Assembly: GCA_903854805.1 (NCBI GenBank)
Contig: CAINXK010000146.1
Span: 1-17,047, forward strand
Direction of reading: 5' to 3'
From: an uncultured Anaerolineae bacterium
Lineage (GTDB): Bacteria > Chloroflexota > Anaerolineae > Anaerolineales > Villigracilaceae
Length of the DNA stretch: 17,047 nucleotides
Positions 7,159 to 15,303 of this stretch are shown one piece after another (within the stretch, counting starts at the first letter, position 1; the number at the start of each line of letters is the position of its first letter). The notes under the pieces were generated by a model. It searched no databases and had not been told where the DNA came from. It was given only the letters and a program-made list of their open reading frames with translations. Both the position numbers and the translations under genes were made by a program.

Positions 7159-7206
7159 TGCAGCGCATTGGCCACTCTAGACCATTCAACAAAGACTGGT
7201 GAAATT

Positions 7207-9504
7207 ATGGCAGGACGCGAAGATATTTTTCAAAAAGCAATGAATGAAGGCCATTCGTCAGCCTGGGACCAAAACTGGGCAGAGGCCGCCAGCGCATATA
7301 TGCAAGCTCTGGTTGAATTTCCAGATAGCCCCAAGGCACTCAATAGTTTTGCTCTGGCTCAATACCAGCTTCAAAACTACCCTGAGGCCCTCAAGGCCTA
7401 TATCCGTACGGCCAGGGTCTCGCCGGAAGATCCAATCGCTTTTGAGAAAATTGCCCAGATCAATGAACGTATTGGTAGTATCAAGGAAGCCATCCAGGCG
7501 GCTTTATATGCAGCGGAATTATATTTAAAGCTCCGTGATATTGAGAAAGCCACCGAAAATTGGTTAACAGTTATTCAGCTGGATCCTGAAAGTCTTCAGG
7601 CGCGTTCACGCCTGGCGCTGATCCATGAGAAGACCGGGCAGATCCATCAGGCTGCAATTGAATACATCGCTGTCGCCAGTATTTTGCAGCATGCTGGCAA
7701 CCCTCAAAAAGCAAACGAAATTTTAGCGCATGCTGCCAGTTTTGACCCGGAAAGTGCAGAATTGCAGCAGGCCATAAATTTGATGCGCATCGGCCAGGTT
7801 TTACCGAAGCCATTGCGTCCCAAGGGTGGCACAGGCCCGCTGCGAATGGCTGCGGTTAAGGAATTATCCACCCCCAAGGTGCTGGTCGAAGAAAGCCCGG
7901 ATCCTATCATTGAAGCGCGGCAGAAAGCCCTGGAGGTTTTTGCCGATGTTTTATTCGATATGGAAGATGATAGTTCTGAAGCAGTGGCGCGGCGCGGCCT
8001 CTCGGTAATTGTAAAGGCAGTCGGTCTGCCCCAGGCAAAGCAGACTGAACATTCTAAAATTCTGCTGCATCTGAGTGAAGCGATTGATGCGCAAACGAAG
8101 GAAAAAGATTCAGTTGCGCTTGTCGAATTGGAACGCGCGATCGAATCTGGTTTTAATCATCAGGCTGTCCATTTTGATATCGGATTAATGCTTTCAAAAA
8201 CAGACCAGCAAGAAAACGCTTTGCGTAATCTTCAGCAGTGCGTCAAACACCAGGATTATGCCCTGGCGGCCCGGCTCTTGAGCGGGAAAATCTTGCGCGG
8301 GTTGGACCGCACCAAGCAAGCGGCTCTTGAATATTTGGAAGCTCTTAAAATTGCCGATGTTGCCGTGGTAGCTTCGGATCAGGCAGAAATTATTCTACAG
8401 TTGTACGAACCTTTGATTGAATCAGTCGGACGTGATAACGACCCCCTGGCGCAGGCAAAATTATGCGACAACGTTGAAGAAATGTTGGTGCGCGTCAATT
8501 GGCGTCAGCACTTGCAGAAAATGCGTTCTGAAATGCCCAATCCTGATGGCCAGGCCCTGCCACTTGCTGAAATTATTATTCAGGCTCAGTCCAGCCAGGT
8601 CATTGAAGCGATGAAAATGATCAATGAACTGGCGCGCGCCAATTATTTGCGCTCCGCCATGGACGAGGCTTTTCACACGCTCTTGTATGCCCCAACCTAC
8701 CTGCCTTTGCATATCTTGATCGCTGAACTGCTGATCCGCGAGGGGCGTAGACCGGAGGCGATCACTAAGTTTAGCTCGGTTGCCAATGCTTATAGTGTGC
8801 GCGGCGAAGGCGCCCAGGCTACCAATATTCTCAGGCGGGTGATCCAGCTTGCGCCCATGGATTTGGGTTCGCGTACCCGCCTGGTTGAACAGCTGGTTGA
8901 GCGTGGCCAGGTTGATGCTGCCATCAGTGAATATATGGAATTAGCCGATATCTATTACCGCCTGGCTGAGCTTGATATGGCTCGCAAGGCCTTCACCACT
9001 GCGCTGCGCCTGGCCCAACAGCCAAATGCAAACCACACCTGGAGTGTCAAGATCTTGCAGCGCATGGCCGATATCGATATGCAGCGCCTTGATTGGCGCC
9101 AGGCCATCCGAGTTTATGAGCAGATTCGCACTCTGGTTCCGGATGATTTCAGTACACGTGAGAGTTTGATCGAATTAAACTTGCGCCTGGCGCAGATCCC
9201 GCAGGCTCAGACCGAGCTGGAGGCATTTATCGCCTTTCTGGAACGCAACCAGCGTGACCAGATCATTCCTTTTATGCAGAAACTGCTTGTCGAACATCCG
9301 GATCAGATCATGCTTCATCAGTTGTTGGCTGATCAGCTTCACAAGAATGGTCAGACCGCGGCTGCCATCACGCTCCTGGACCAGATTGGAGAAAAGTTGA
9401 TGCAAGCAGGCAATAAGAGTGCGTTGTTGCCGGTGCTCAACCAAATATTGTTGATGAATCCACCCAATGCTGAACAGTACCGAGCTTTGCTGGCCCAGTT
9501 GTAG
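7207..9504 (+). CDS. large tetratricopeptide-repeat protein
   Basis: A 765-residue soluble protein made almost wholly of helical TPR-like repeats. The N-terminal array (about residues 17-190) shows the usual pattern of small residues with W/Y/L/A/P positions (for example NWAEAASAYMQALVEFP). A basic, Pro/Gly-containing linker follows (about 199-225), then a less regular helical region. A second clear array covers about 500-765. There is no signal peptide, membrane helix or enzymatic motif, so it is likely a cytoplasmic scaffold for protein-protein contacts; partners are unknown. The frame opens earlier with a TTG at 7168, but the ATG at 7207 is preferred because GGTGA lies about 8 nt before it. 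It sits 48 nt behind polA with no terminator between, which suggests co-transcription but does not prove a role in replication. The terminator at 9721-9761 lies about 220 nt after its stop; 9505-9720 holds nothing I recognise. Confidence 0.9.
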   Translation: MAGREDIFQKAMNEGHSSAWDQNWAEAASAYMQALVEFPDSPKALNSFALAQYQLQNYPEALKAYIRTARVSPEDPIAFEKIAQINERIGSIKEAIQAALYAAELYLKLRDIEKATENWLTVIQLDPESLQARSRLALIHEKTGQIHQAAIEYIAVASILQHAGNPQKANEILAHAASFDPESAELQQAINLMRIGQVLPKPLRPKGGTGPLRMAAVKELSTPKVLVEESPDPIIEARQKALEVFADVLFDMEDDSSEAVARRGLSVIVKAVGLPQAKQTEHSKILLHLSEAIDAQTKEKDSVALVELERAIESGFNHQAVHFDIGLMLSKTDQQENALRNLQQCVKHQDYALAARLLSGKILRGLDRTKQAALEYLEALKIADVAVVASDQAEIILQLYEPLIESVGRDNDPLAQAKLCDNVEEMLVRVNWRQHLQKMRSEMPNPDGQALPLAEIIIQAQSSQVIEAMKMINELARANYLRSAMDEAFHTLLYAPTYLPLHILIAELLIREGRRPEAITKFSSVANAYSVRGEGAQATNILRRVIQLAPMDLGSRTRLVEQLVERGQVDAAISEYMELADIYYRLAELDMARKAFTTALRLAQQPNANHTWSVKILQRMADIDMQRLDWRQAIRVYEQIRTLVPDDFSTRESLIELNLRLAQIPQAQTELEAFIAFLERNQRDQIIPFMQKLLVEHPDQIMLHQLLADQLHKNGQTAAAITLLDQIGEKLMQAGNKSALLPVLNQILLMNPPNAEQYRALLAQL

Positions 9505-9720
9505 ATAGCGCTAAAAGTGTTTTCGAAAATCCCTGTTAAAGATCGTAGGCAAGATTGCTTTTGAGATAGCTGATCTGAAAATTTATTTTCATAAAGACTA
9601 CTCACAGCTCAGCGGTTTTGCTTTTTGGAATGCTGATTTTTGCTGCGCGCTGATCTCCTCTCAGGTCAGAAGATACCCGGGCGTGGGCAGCACAGTTACG
9701 CAAAAATTTGATCTTGTCAA

Positions 9721-9761
9721 AGTTAAAAAAATTCCCCGTTTTGCGGGGAATTTTTTTAACT
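9721..9761. terminator. bidirectional terminator between convergent genes
   Basis: A perfect 18-bp inverted repeat (9721-9738 with 9744-9761) with loop TTTTG has a GC core (CCCCG/CGGGG) flanked by an A-run on one side and a T-run on the other, so it works in both directions. It ends the plus-strand polA-TPR unit and the minus-strand run from the right. The stop codon (TAA, 9756-9758) of the LiaF-like gene lies within the stem. Confidence 0.93.
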
Positions 9762-10478
9762 TTCTTCTTCTTCGGTTGCTGCGGCTTGTGTTTGTTGCGC
9801 TTGGTGTTCTTTGGGTCTAAAAAAACTGAGCCCTGCCAGCAGGCCGCCAGTCAGGATCAACATGAGCGGCGCGCCGAACTTTAGAATTGAGGCGTTGAAT
9901 ACGCTGATCAGGGATGTGATAAAAAACCCGCCCCCGGCAACCATGAACAGCACCACGGCCGCCACACGCGTGCCATGTGAACGCTTGAAGTAACTCAGCA
10001 CCAGCAGCCCCAGGCCAACACTTAATGGCTCAACCGGCCAGAGTAAAGCCCAGGCCTGCCAGAGTCCTGTCAGGCTGCAGAATGCCAGTAAAAGACCATT
10101 GATGCCCAGGATAAAGGCTGGGATGGCCAGCGCGGGCAGGCGCATAAAGATCGCTGCCAGGCTAAAACCAAGCGCCAGGGCGATCACTTCCAAGGGCCAG
10201 GCAATTGCCCACACATCCCAACGGTTGGTCAGACTGGTAGCCAGTAAAATTATGCCGGTCGTTAAAACCAGGATGCCCGGGATAAAAAAGGAACCGAGGC
10301 CACGCCGGCGAAGGCCCCAAAATCCGGGGGCGCTCAGCGCCAGGCCCAGCAGAATGACGGTGATGGGCCACAGCCGCCAGGCTTCCAGTCGCAGTAATAA
10401 ATTTCCGGCCAGGCTGAAAATACCGATAACAATTAAGCCAAATCCGATTACAAGGGGAATTAAGCGTTCAAATTTCAT
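9756..10478 (-). CDS. multi-pass LiaF/DUF5668-like membrane protein
   Basis: A 240-residue integral membrane protein with about eight hydrophobic helices in helical-hairpin pairs and a short charged, Gln/Glu-rich tail. Repeated segments such as WRLWPITVILLGL (about 35-47) and WALLWPVEPLSVGLGLLVL recall the LiaI/LiaF-like transmembrane family (DUF5668), which in Firmicutes is tied to cell-envelope stress sensing. The C-terminal soluble domain of true LiaF is absent, so the name is structural only. The ATG is preceded by GGAG about 9 nt upstream. It lies 126 nt after the kinase gene. The gap is AT-rich and includes a possible hairpin, so it may have its own promoter as well as read-through. Its place behind a membrane kinase hints at an envelope role, but that is inference. 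Confidence 0.75.
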   Translation of the reverse strand: MKFERLIPLVIGFGLIVIGIFSLAGNLLLRLEAWRLWPITVILLGLALSAPGFWGLRRRGLGSFFIPGILVLTTGIILLATSLTNRWDVWAIAWPLEVIALALGFSLAAIFMRLPALAIPAFILGINGLLLAFCSLTGLWQAWALLWPVEPLSVGLGLLVLSYFKRSHGTRVAAVVLFMVAGGGFFITSLISVFNASILKFGAPLMLILTGGLLAGLSFFRPKEHQAQQTQAAATEEEES

Positions 10479-10559
10479 TTTATTTCTCCAATCAATTTTT
10501 GCGGTATCTATTTTTAATGGTTATTCTTTTAAAAATTAATGTAAATGTGGATGCTGGCC

Positions 10560-10599
10560 AAAACACCCGCCATTTCCAACGGAACCGGGTAAGTGTTTT
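10560..10599 (-). terminator. weak hairpin after the kinase gene
   Basis: Arms AAAACAC..CCCG and CGGGTGTTTT (about 10586-10599 with 10560-10569, minus strand) can pair, with a TTA bulge and an irregular inner loop, shortly after the kinase stop codon. The T-run is part of the stem and only four long, so termination would be partial at best. It may reduce expression of the following membrane gene. Confidence 0.3.
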
Positions 10600-10604
10600 A
10601 CGGA

Positions 10605-12110
10605 TCAGCGCAGCAGCCCGGTCTGCAAAGCCAACAGGCAGGTAAGGATTGCCATGGCAACCGATAACAGACTGAAGATGCCGCCCCAGGTGTGTGCCAG
10701 GGTCTTTAGCCGGCTGGAGCTCTGAACCATGCGGATGGGGATGTAGACTGCCACCCCAATGACTATTATTTCAGGCATCCAAAGGAAAACCCAATCGCCC
10801 CAGCGACCACTGAGTAGCGTATACGTCAGCAGTGCTGCGTTTCCAAAGATGATGATAACGGGGATCAGCAGCCAGTGATTTTCCAATGCCCACATTAACA
10901 CTGCCAGGAACCCTGCCACCAGAAAGAGATCAAAGCCCCAACCCCGCGAATAAATATTTACCCCGGTCAGTGTTGATAAGACATTTGCCAGAAAATTGAT
11001 AAACAGGATCCCGCCCAAAGCGCCCACAACTGTGCCAGGTACGTTAAGACGCCGGGCGAATACCTTTTCAAGCGGGTTGGATGGAAGTTCTGGCAGTGCT
11101 GGTGCGCTGACCGGTTTTTTTTGCATGAGTTTGCTCGCCAGGTACGGATCTGTCTCTTCTTTTGCGAAGTCGCGATCCAGAATATCCTGGCGTGAGGTGC
11201 CTGAGTAAACGGCCTTGGGGTCAATTTCAGGCGGGGTTGGGATCTGCCTGCGTGGGCCGGCCGGCAGTTCTTGGGCCGGAATTTGCGCGAGTGCCGCGGC
11301 CATTTCTTCCGCACTTTGGTAACGGTCGGATGGGTTTTTGGCCAGTACTTTCAGCAGGATCTGCTCCAGTGATTGCGGCAGATCCGGATCGATTCTGCGA
11401 GGCAAGGGCAGCGGGTCATTCAAATGTTTCATCAGGATGGCCAGCGGAGTATCAGCATCAAAGGGTGTATAGCCTGTCAACATTTCGTATAATACGATCC
11501 CCAGTGAATATAGATCGCTGCGCTGGTCACAAGCACCCTGCAAGCCTTGTTCAGGGGCCATGTAGCTGAGCGTACCCATCAGCATGCCAGAAATAGTCAT
11601 CTGAGTGCTGCCAACGATTTGCGCAATGCCAAAATCGGTGATTACGGCCTCGCCGCGACTGGTGAGCATGATATTGGCTGGTTTGACATCGCGGTGAATG
11701 ATGCCCTGGCTATGCGCGAAGCCCAGCCCATTCAACACGTCGAGGATGATTGCCAGTACTTCCGGCAAAGGCATGCGTTGGCCCTCGGTGCGATAGCTGT
11801 TCAGCTTTGCGCGCAGGCTGTTGCCCTCCAGCAGCTCCATGACCATATAGTAGCAATCGTCCTGGGTGTCGAAATCGAAGACTTGCACAATATTGGCGTG
11901 GCGCAGGCTGGCGATGGCACGGGCCTCGCGTTGAAAGCGCGCCAGTAAATCCTTGTCTTCCACCAGGTCTGAACGCAGCACTTTAATGGCAACGAAGCGG
12001 TCGAGCTGCGCATGATAAGCCCGGTAGACCCTGGCCATGCCGCCGCGCCCGAGCGCTTCGAGTACCCGGTATTTACCGATGATTTGTCCTTCCAGTATTG
12101 GTGCCGACAT
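10605..12110 (-). CDS. membrane-anchored Ser/Thr protein kinase (Hanks type)
   Basis: A 501-residue kinase. The catalytic domain (about 13-278) is complete: glycine loop GRGGMARV (21-28), ATP-binding K43 in VAIKVL, HRDVKPAN (139-146) with catalytic D141, DFG (159-161), activation loop with Thr/Ser candidates (TQMTISGMLMGT) and APE (185-187). The HRD arginine suggests activation by loop phosphorylation. A Pro-rich juxtamembrane linker (about 279-345) leads to about five membrane helices (from about residue 349 to the end). The kinase is thus cytoplasmic and membrane-tethered, without the PASTA sensors of Firmicutes/actinobacterial kinases. The start is supported by a GGAG/AAGG purine run upstream. 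It lies 85 nt behind the FHA-winged-helix gene, whose phosphothreonine-binding domain makes that protein an obvious candidate partner or substrate. Kinase activity is well supported by motifs; the signal sensed is unknown. Confidence 0.95.
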   Translation of the reverse strand: MSAPILEGQIIGKYRVLEALGRGGMARVYRAYHAQLDRFVAIKVLRSDLVEDKDLLARFQREARAIASLRHANIVQVFDFDTQDDCYYMVMELLEGNSLRAKLNSYRTEGQRMPLPEVLAIILDVLNGLGFAHSQGIIHRDVKPANIMLTSRGEAVITDFGIAQIVGSTQMTISGMLMGTLSYMAPEQGLQGACDQRSDLYSLGIVLYEMLTGYTPFDADTPLAILMKHLNDPLPLPRRIDPDLPQSLEQILLKVLAKNPSDRYQSAEEMAAALAQIPAQELPAGPRRQIPTPPEIDPKAVYSGTSRQDILDRDFAKEETDPYLASKLMQKKPVSAPALPELPSNPLEKVFARRLNVPGTVVGALGGILFINFLANVLSTLTGVNIYSRGWGFDLFLVAGFLAVLMWALENHWLLIPVIIIFGNAALLTYTLLSGRWGDWVFLWMPEIIVIGVAVYIPIRMVQSSSRLKTLAHTWGGIFSLLSVAMAILTCLLALQTGLLR

Positions 12111-12195
12111 GCTACCTTCTCCAGGGCCTTTGTTTGATCTATTCTGATGATACCCCCATGGACTTTTTCCTGCCTAACAATTGGCTATCAAGCGC

Positions 12196-12837
12196 CTATT
12201 CGCCGTCTGCATCCGGGTTGGTTTCTGCAGAGACACCGGTGAGTTTGTAGCCCAGTCCACGCATGGTGATCAGCAGCTGCGGCGTATTGGGGTCGATTTC
12301 GATCTTTGTGCGCAGGCGCCGGACCAGGTTCTCGATCTGGTAGTCGAATATACCGGTCTGATACTCTGTCCAAACGCTGCGCCCAATCTCGTCTTTTGAA
12401 CATACCAGTCCGCGTTTTTGGTACAGATGGGTCAGCAGGCTGAATTCTTTGGGTGAAAGCATTACTATTTGACGGTTGATCCGTACTTCTCCGGCTGGGA
12501 TGTTGAGTTCCAATTCAGGATAAGGGGTTTCACGGGTGGTGGTTTCGGGGTCATGGAATAGAAAGGTTACTTCGCCAATCCCGATCCGGTCGCCGTCGCG
12601 TAGCAGAGATTTGGTCTGGATGCGCTCGCCATTCAGATACGTCCCATTGGTGCTGTTTTTATCATCCAGAAATACCCGCCGGCCTTCGCGGGTGATGTGG
12701 GCGTGTTCACGCGAAGCGCGTTTGCTAACAACCACAACTTCGTTTTCCATGTCTCTGCCAATTCGGATTAAATTCTCATGCAGAGGATGTTCCTGGCCGG
12801 ATGGATCAATCAAGGTTGGGCAGGTTTCAATGCTCAT
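12196..12837 (-). CDS. FHA-domain winged-helix transcriptional regulator
   Basis: A 213-residue protein. The N-terminal FHA domain (about 20-95) binds phosphothreonine peptides: R28 in IRIGRD, S42 and H45 in SREHA, and N61/N64 in NSTNGT are all present. The C-terminal OmpR/PhoB-type winged helix (about 108-207) has the LSPKEFSLL start, the ENLVRRLRTKIE recognition helix and the RGLGYKL wing. There is no receiver domain, so input should come by Ser/Thr phosphorylation rather than from a histidine kinase. This recalls EmbR-PknH of mycobacteria, with a different domain order. An earlier in-frame start adds only an Arg-rich stretch. The ATG at 12837 is chosen because GGAGG lies 9 nt upstream. The gene follows comEC by 48 nt and precedes the kinase gene by 85 nt, all on one strand, so a comEC-regulator-kinase operon is likely. 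Its DNA targets are unknown. Confidence 0.93.
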   Translation of the reverse strand: MSIETCPTLIDPSGQEHPLHENLIRIGRDMENEVVVVSKRASREHAHITREGRRVFLDDKNSTNGTYLNGERIQTKSLLRDGDRIGIGEVTFLFHDPETTTRETPYPELELNIPAGEVRINRQIVMLSPKEFSLLTHLYQKRGLVCSKDEIGRSVWTEYQTGIFDYQIENLVRRLRTKIEIDPNTPQLLITMRGLGYKLTGVSAETNPDADGE

Positions 12838-12846
12838 TCGGGCGCG

Positions 12847-12851
12847 CCTCC
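12847..12851 (-). promoter_or_regulatory. Shine-Dalgarno fixing the start of the FHA-winged-helix gene
   Basis: GGAGG on the minus strand lies 9 nt before the ATG at 12837. It overlaps the alternative upstream start region, so the longer frame beginning at 12858 is unlikely to be used. Confidence 0.7.
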
Positions 12852-12885
12852 GGCGCAAAGAACCGCAAACCAGTAAATCCCCATC

Positions 12886-15237
12886 TTACTTATGTTCCGA
12901 CGTGATCCAGAGCTGTTGCCCGTTACTGGCCAGATCGATCCAGCCCAGTCTATCGGTGCGGATTAAATTGTAATTATCGAACGCTTTGATGACATCCACG
13001 GCTGGCAAGCCATCCGGGTCACCGGCTGCCACGCTTAAAATTGCCACCTGCGGCTTAAGGTTTGCCAGCCATTCGGGTGGGTTGGATGGCGCGTATCCGC
13101 TTTCAGAAATCAACAGTCCGCTGACCGGGCCCAATCCCTGGCCATTGTTGAGCTGAGAAAAAACGTCAAAGTTAACGCCAATCGGCAGGATGGTTTTGAA
13201 ATTACCCATTTCCAGGCTTATCACAGCCCCACGGGCAGAAACCGCCAGAAAGCGCAGCGTAACCCCATCGCCCAGGTCAAAAGCTGTATCTGCCTCGGCC
13301 AATTCATTGGGGATGCGAGCGTCTGTCAACCATTCTTTAAGCAGTGTGGAAGAGAAGGAGGCTTGCTCGTTGCCGGTCCACAGCACGGACTTGGGACGAT
13401 ATTGTTCGAGCACGCGCGGCAAGGCAGCCACCTGGTTTTCCTGCGTGGATGCCACCACCAGATAATCAATACCGCGATCAAAGGGTGGTATGCGCCGGCC
13501 GAGCTGGTCTGCCAGGGCTGAAGGGCTTTCGCCTCCGTTGATCAATACAAATTTTCCACTTGGTGTTGTGATCAAGATGCCATCCGAAGAGCCCACATCC
13601 AGAAAGAGCACATGCAGGCGGCCGTCGGGCATATTCAGCACCGAACGCCAGGTCAGGAAGGTCAGCACGGCCAAAACCGAAACCACAACCACCGGTGTTG
13701 CGACTCCCTTCATGCGCGGCCAGGCGAATGTAAAACCAAACAAAAGGCCGTAAAAAATGAGCACGGCCAGCAGGGAGAATTCGCCCAGGATCAATACTCC
13801 GCCTGGGATTTTTCCGAAGAATTCCACCATGCGAATGGTATAGGCTGCAAAAGGCCAGGCTACCCAGGCGACTACCTGTCCGAGCGGCATATATAGTTTG
13901 CTAAGGATGACGGCCAGCCCGCCGAGCACCATCACCGCCGGTTGTGCCGGCAGGATGATTGGGTTTGCGATCAGCGAGACCAGCGAGAAGCGTCCAAAGT
14001 AATACATGCTGACCGGCAGTGTGGTTAACTGGGCCGCAAAGGTCAGCAGGAAGTAATCGGAGAATGGGCCGATGAATTTATCGACATTCGCTGGAGGAAA
14101 ATAGCGCGAGAGCCAGGCGCTGATGAAATCCTGCATGGGTTGGGCATAGATCACCAGCCCCAGAGTGGCAGCAAAGGAAAGCTGAAACCCAACATCCCAC
14201 AGCACGAACGGGTTGACCAGTGCCATGAATACGGCTGCGGTTGCCAGCCCGGTGGCGGCCAGGTTGCGCCGTCCAAACAGCCCGCCAATCACAGACATTG
14301 AGCCCATGATGGCTGCGCGAACCACAGAGGCGCTGGCCCCGACCAGCAGCGTATAGGCGATGATGCCCAGGATGGAGAGCAGCGAGCCCCATTTCTTGCC
14401 GAACAACCTGGAAAGCAGCATTACAAAAATGGCAGCAATGATGGCAATATTAAAGCCTGAAATTGCGATGATGTGCGCCGTGCCGGTGTCTTTGAAAGCC
14501 TGCTGTACTTCACTTGGGATATTTTTATCGGCCCCCAGTAAAATTCCCCCGAAAAGTGAGGCCTCCGGGTTCGGGAAAAGCTGATAAATCCGCTTGAGCA
14601 TGCTATCATGGAAGCGAATCATCAATGCCCAGAATTTGTTGGTGTTTTTACCTGGCAGAATGGTGATGGTGGCTGTTTGTAGCGTGGAATGGATGCCCTG
14701 TCTGGCCAGATAGTCGCGGTAGGAAAATTCCTCGGTTTCTCGCGGTGTACGCAGGTATCCGCGCACCCTGACGATATCACCATAAGCTACGCTGTACTCG
14801 TTTGTAAGATTTACCAGCACATCACCCTGTACGGGGACATCGCCAGCACCCTGCCCGATGTCGACGGCTGTCACATTCAGGCGCAGATAGGTGGTTGTAT
14901 CGCGAATGTCTGGGGTTTCAGCAACAACCCCGGTTACATAGATTCTGCGATCCTGGTCGTTGTAATAGGCTGTGAAGGTGGGGGTGATGACTGGCTGGGC
15001 CATCTGGTAGCGTGCCGCGCCCAGGAAAAGGAAACCCGGCAGTAGAACCAGCGCGATAGCCACTCCCGGACGCAGGCGTCTCAGTACCAGGGCCGCAATC
15101 AGCGCGAGAATCGCTAACTGGAACCAGACCAAAGTTGGCAGGAGCACCAGGCTGGCAAGGATGATACCGGTCAGGAGTGCGGCCGAGATCCATACCAGCG
15201 GGGAAGCTGAAATTTGATCAGATAGAGATGATTTCAC
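12886..15237 (-). CDS. comEC: ComEC/Rec2 DNA-uptake channel with an inactive metallo-beta-lactamase domain
   Basis: A 783-residue membrane protein, a usual size for ComEC, the channel that takes single-stranded DNA across the inner membrane in natural transformation. The N-terminal membrane helices enclose an OB-like soluble domain (about 75-195), followed by the Competence domain with HIIAISGFNIAIIA and many further helices to about residue 530. From residue 539 a metallo-beta-lactamase fold begins (FLDVGSSDGIL, LINGG), but the metal site is gone. The HxHxDH region reads STQENQ (597-602), the LTGD Asp is replaced (LPIG, 684-687), the HHGS loop reads SESGY (711-715), and the last His is L744. 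Transport may persist, but nuclease activity should not. The start is GTG with no Shine-Dalgarno; TGGTAAAAT ends 6 nt upstream, suggesting leaderless initiation. The FHA-winged-helix gene follows after 48 nt. Confidence 0.93.
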   Translation of the reverse strand: MKSSLSDQISASPLVWISAALLTGIILASLVLLPTLVWFQLAILALIAALVLRRLRPGVAIALVLLPGFLFLGAARYQMAQPVITPTFTAYYNDQDRRIYVTGVVAETPDIRDTTTYLRLNVTAVDIGQGAGDVPVQGDVLVNLTNEYSVAYGDIVRVRGYLRTPRETEEFSYRDYLARQGIHSTLQTATITILPGKNTNKFWALMIRFHDSMLKRIYQLFPNPEASLFGGILLGADKNIPSEVQQAFKDTGTAHIIAISGFNIAIIAAIFVMLLSRLFGKKWGSLLSILGIIAYTLLVGASASVVRAAIMGSMSVIGGLFGRRNLAATGLATAAVFMALVNPFVLWDVGFQLSFAATLGLVIYAQPMQDFISAWLSRYFPPANVDKFIGPFSDYFLLTFAAQLTTLPVSMYYFGRFSLVSLIANPIILPAQPAVMVLGGLAVILSKLYMPLGQVVAWVAWPFAAYTIRMVEFFGKIPGGVLILGEFSLLAVLIFYGLLFGFTFAWPRMKGVATPVVVVSVLAVLTFLTWRSVLNMPDGRLHVLFLDVGSSDGILITTPSGKFVLINGGESPSALADQLGRRIPPFDRGIDYLVVASTQENQVAALPRVLEQYRPKSVLWTGNEQASFSSTLLKEWLTDARIPNELAEADTAFDLGDGVTLRFLAVSARGAVISLEMGNFKTILPIGVNFDVFSQLNNGQGLGPVSGLLISESGYAPSNPPEWLANLKPQVAILSVAAGDPDGLPAVDVIKAFDNYNLIRTDRLGWIDLASNGQQLWITSEHK

Positions 15238-15243
15238 GCTGTG

Positions 15244-15252
15244 ATTTTACCA
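15244..15252 (-). promoter_or_regulatory. extended -10 element at comEC, likely leaderless
   Basis: TG-G-TAAAAT on the minus strand ends exactly 6 nt before the GTG start of comEC. TAAAAT matches 5/6 of the -10 consensus. No Shine-Dalgarno and no good -35 are visible. The layout is the same as at polA. It would allow comEC to be transcribed separately from the gene upstream (stop at 15304). Confidence 0.45.
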
Positions 15253-15303
15253 CTCGCGAAATGGTTGCACAGTGAGAAGACGCAGGAGTGTAGCTTCACC
15301 AAT

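Noticed and set aside
7168..7206. Upstream TTG start for the TPR protein
   Set aside because: It adds 13 unconserved-looking residues without a Shine-Dalgarno; the ATG at 7207 has GGTGA at good spacing.
10099..10539. 146-residue plus-strand ORF opposite the LiaF-like gene
   Set aside because: It is Arg/Pro/Ser-rich, as expected from the reverse of a hydrophobic membrane gene. The minus-strand gene has a Shine-Dalgarno and TM pattern.
11547..11948. 133-residue plus-strand ORF opposite the kinase gene
   Set aside because: It is antisense to the HRD/DFG region of a clearly real kinase.
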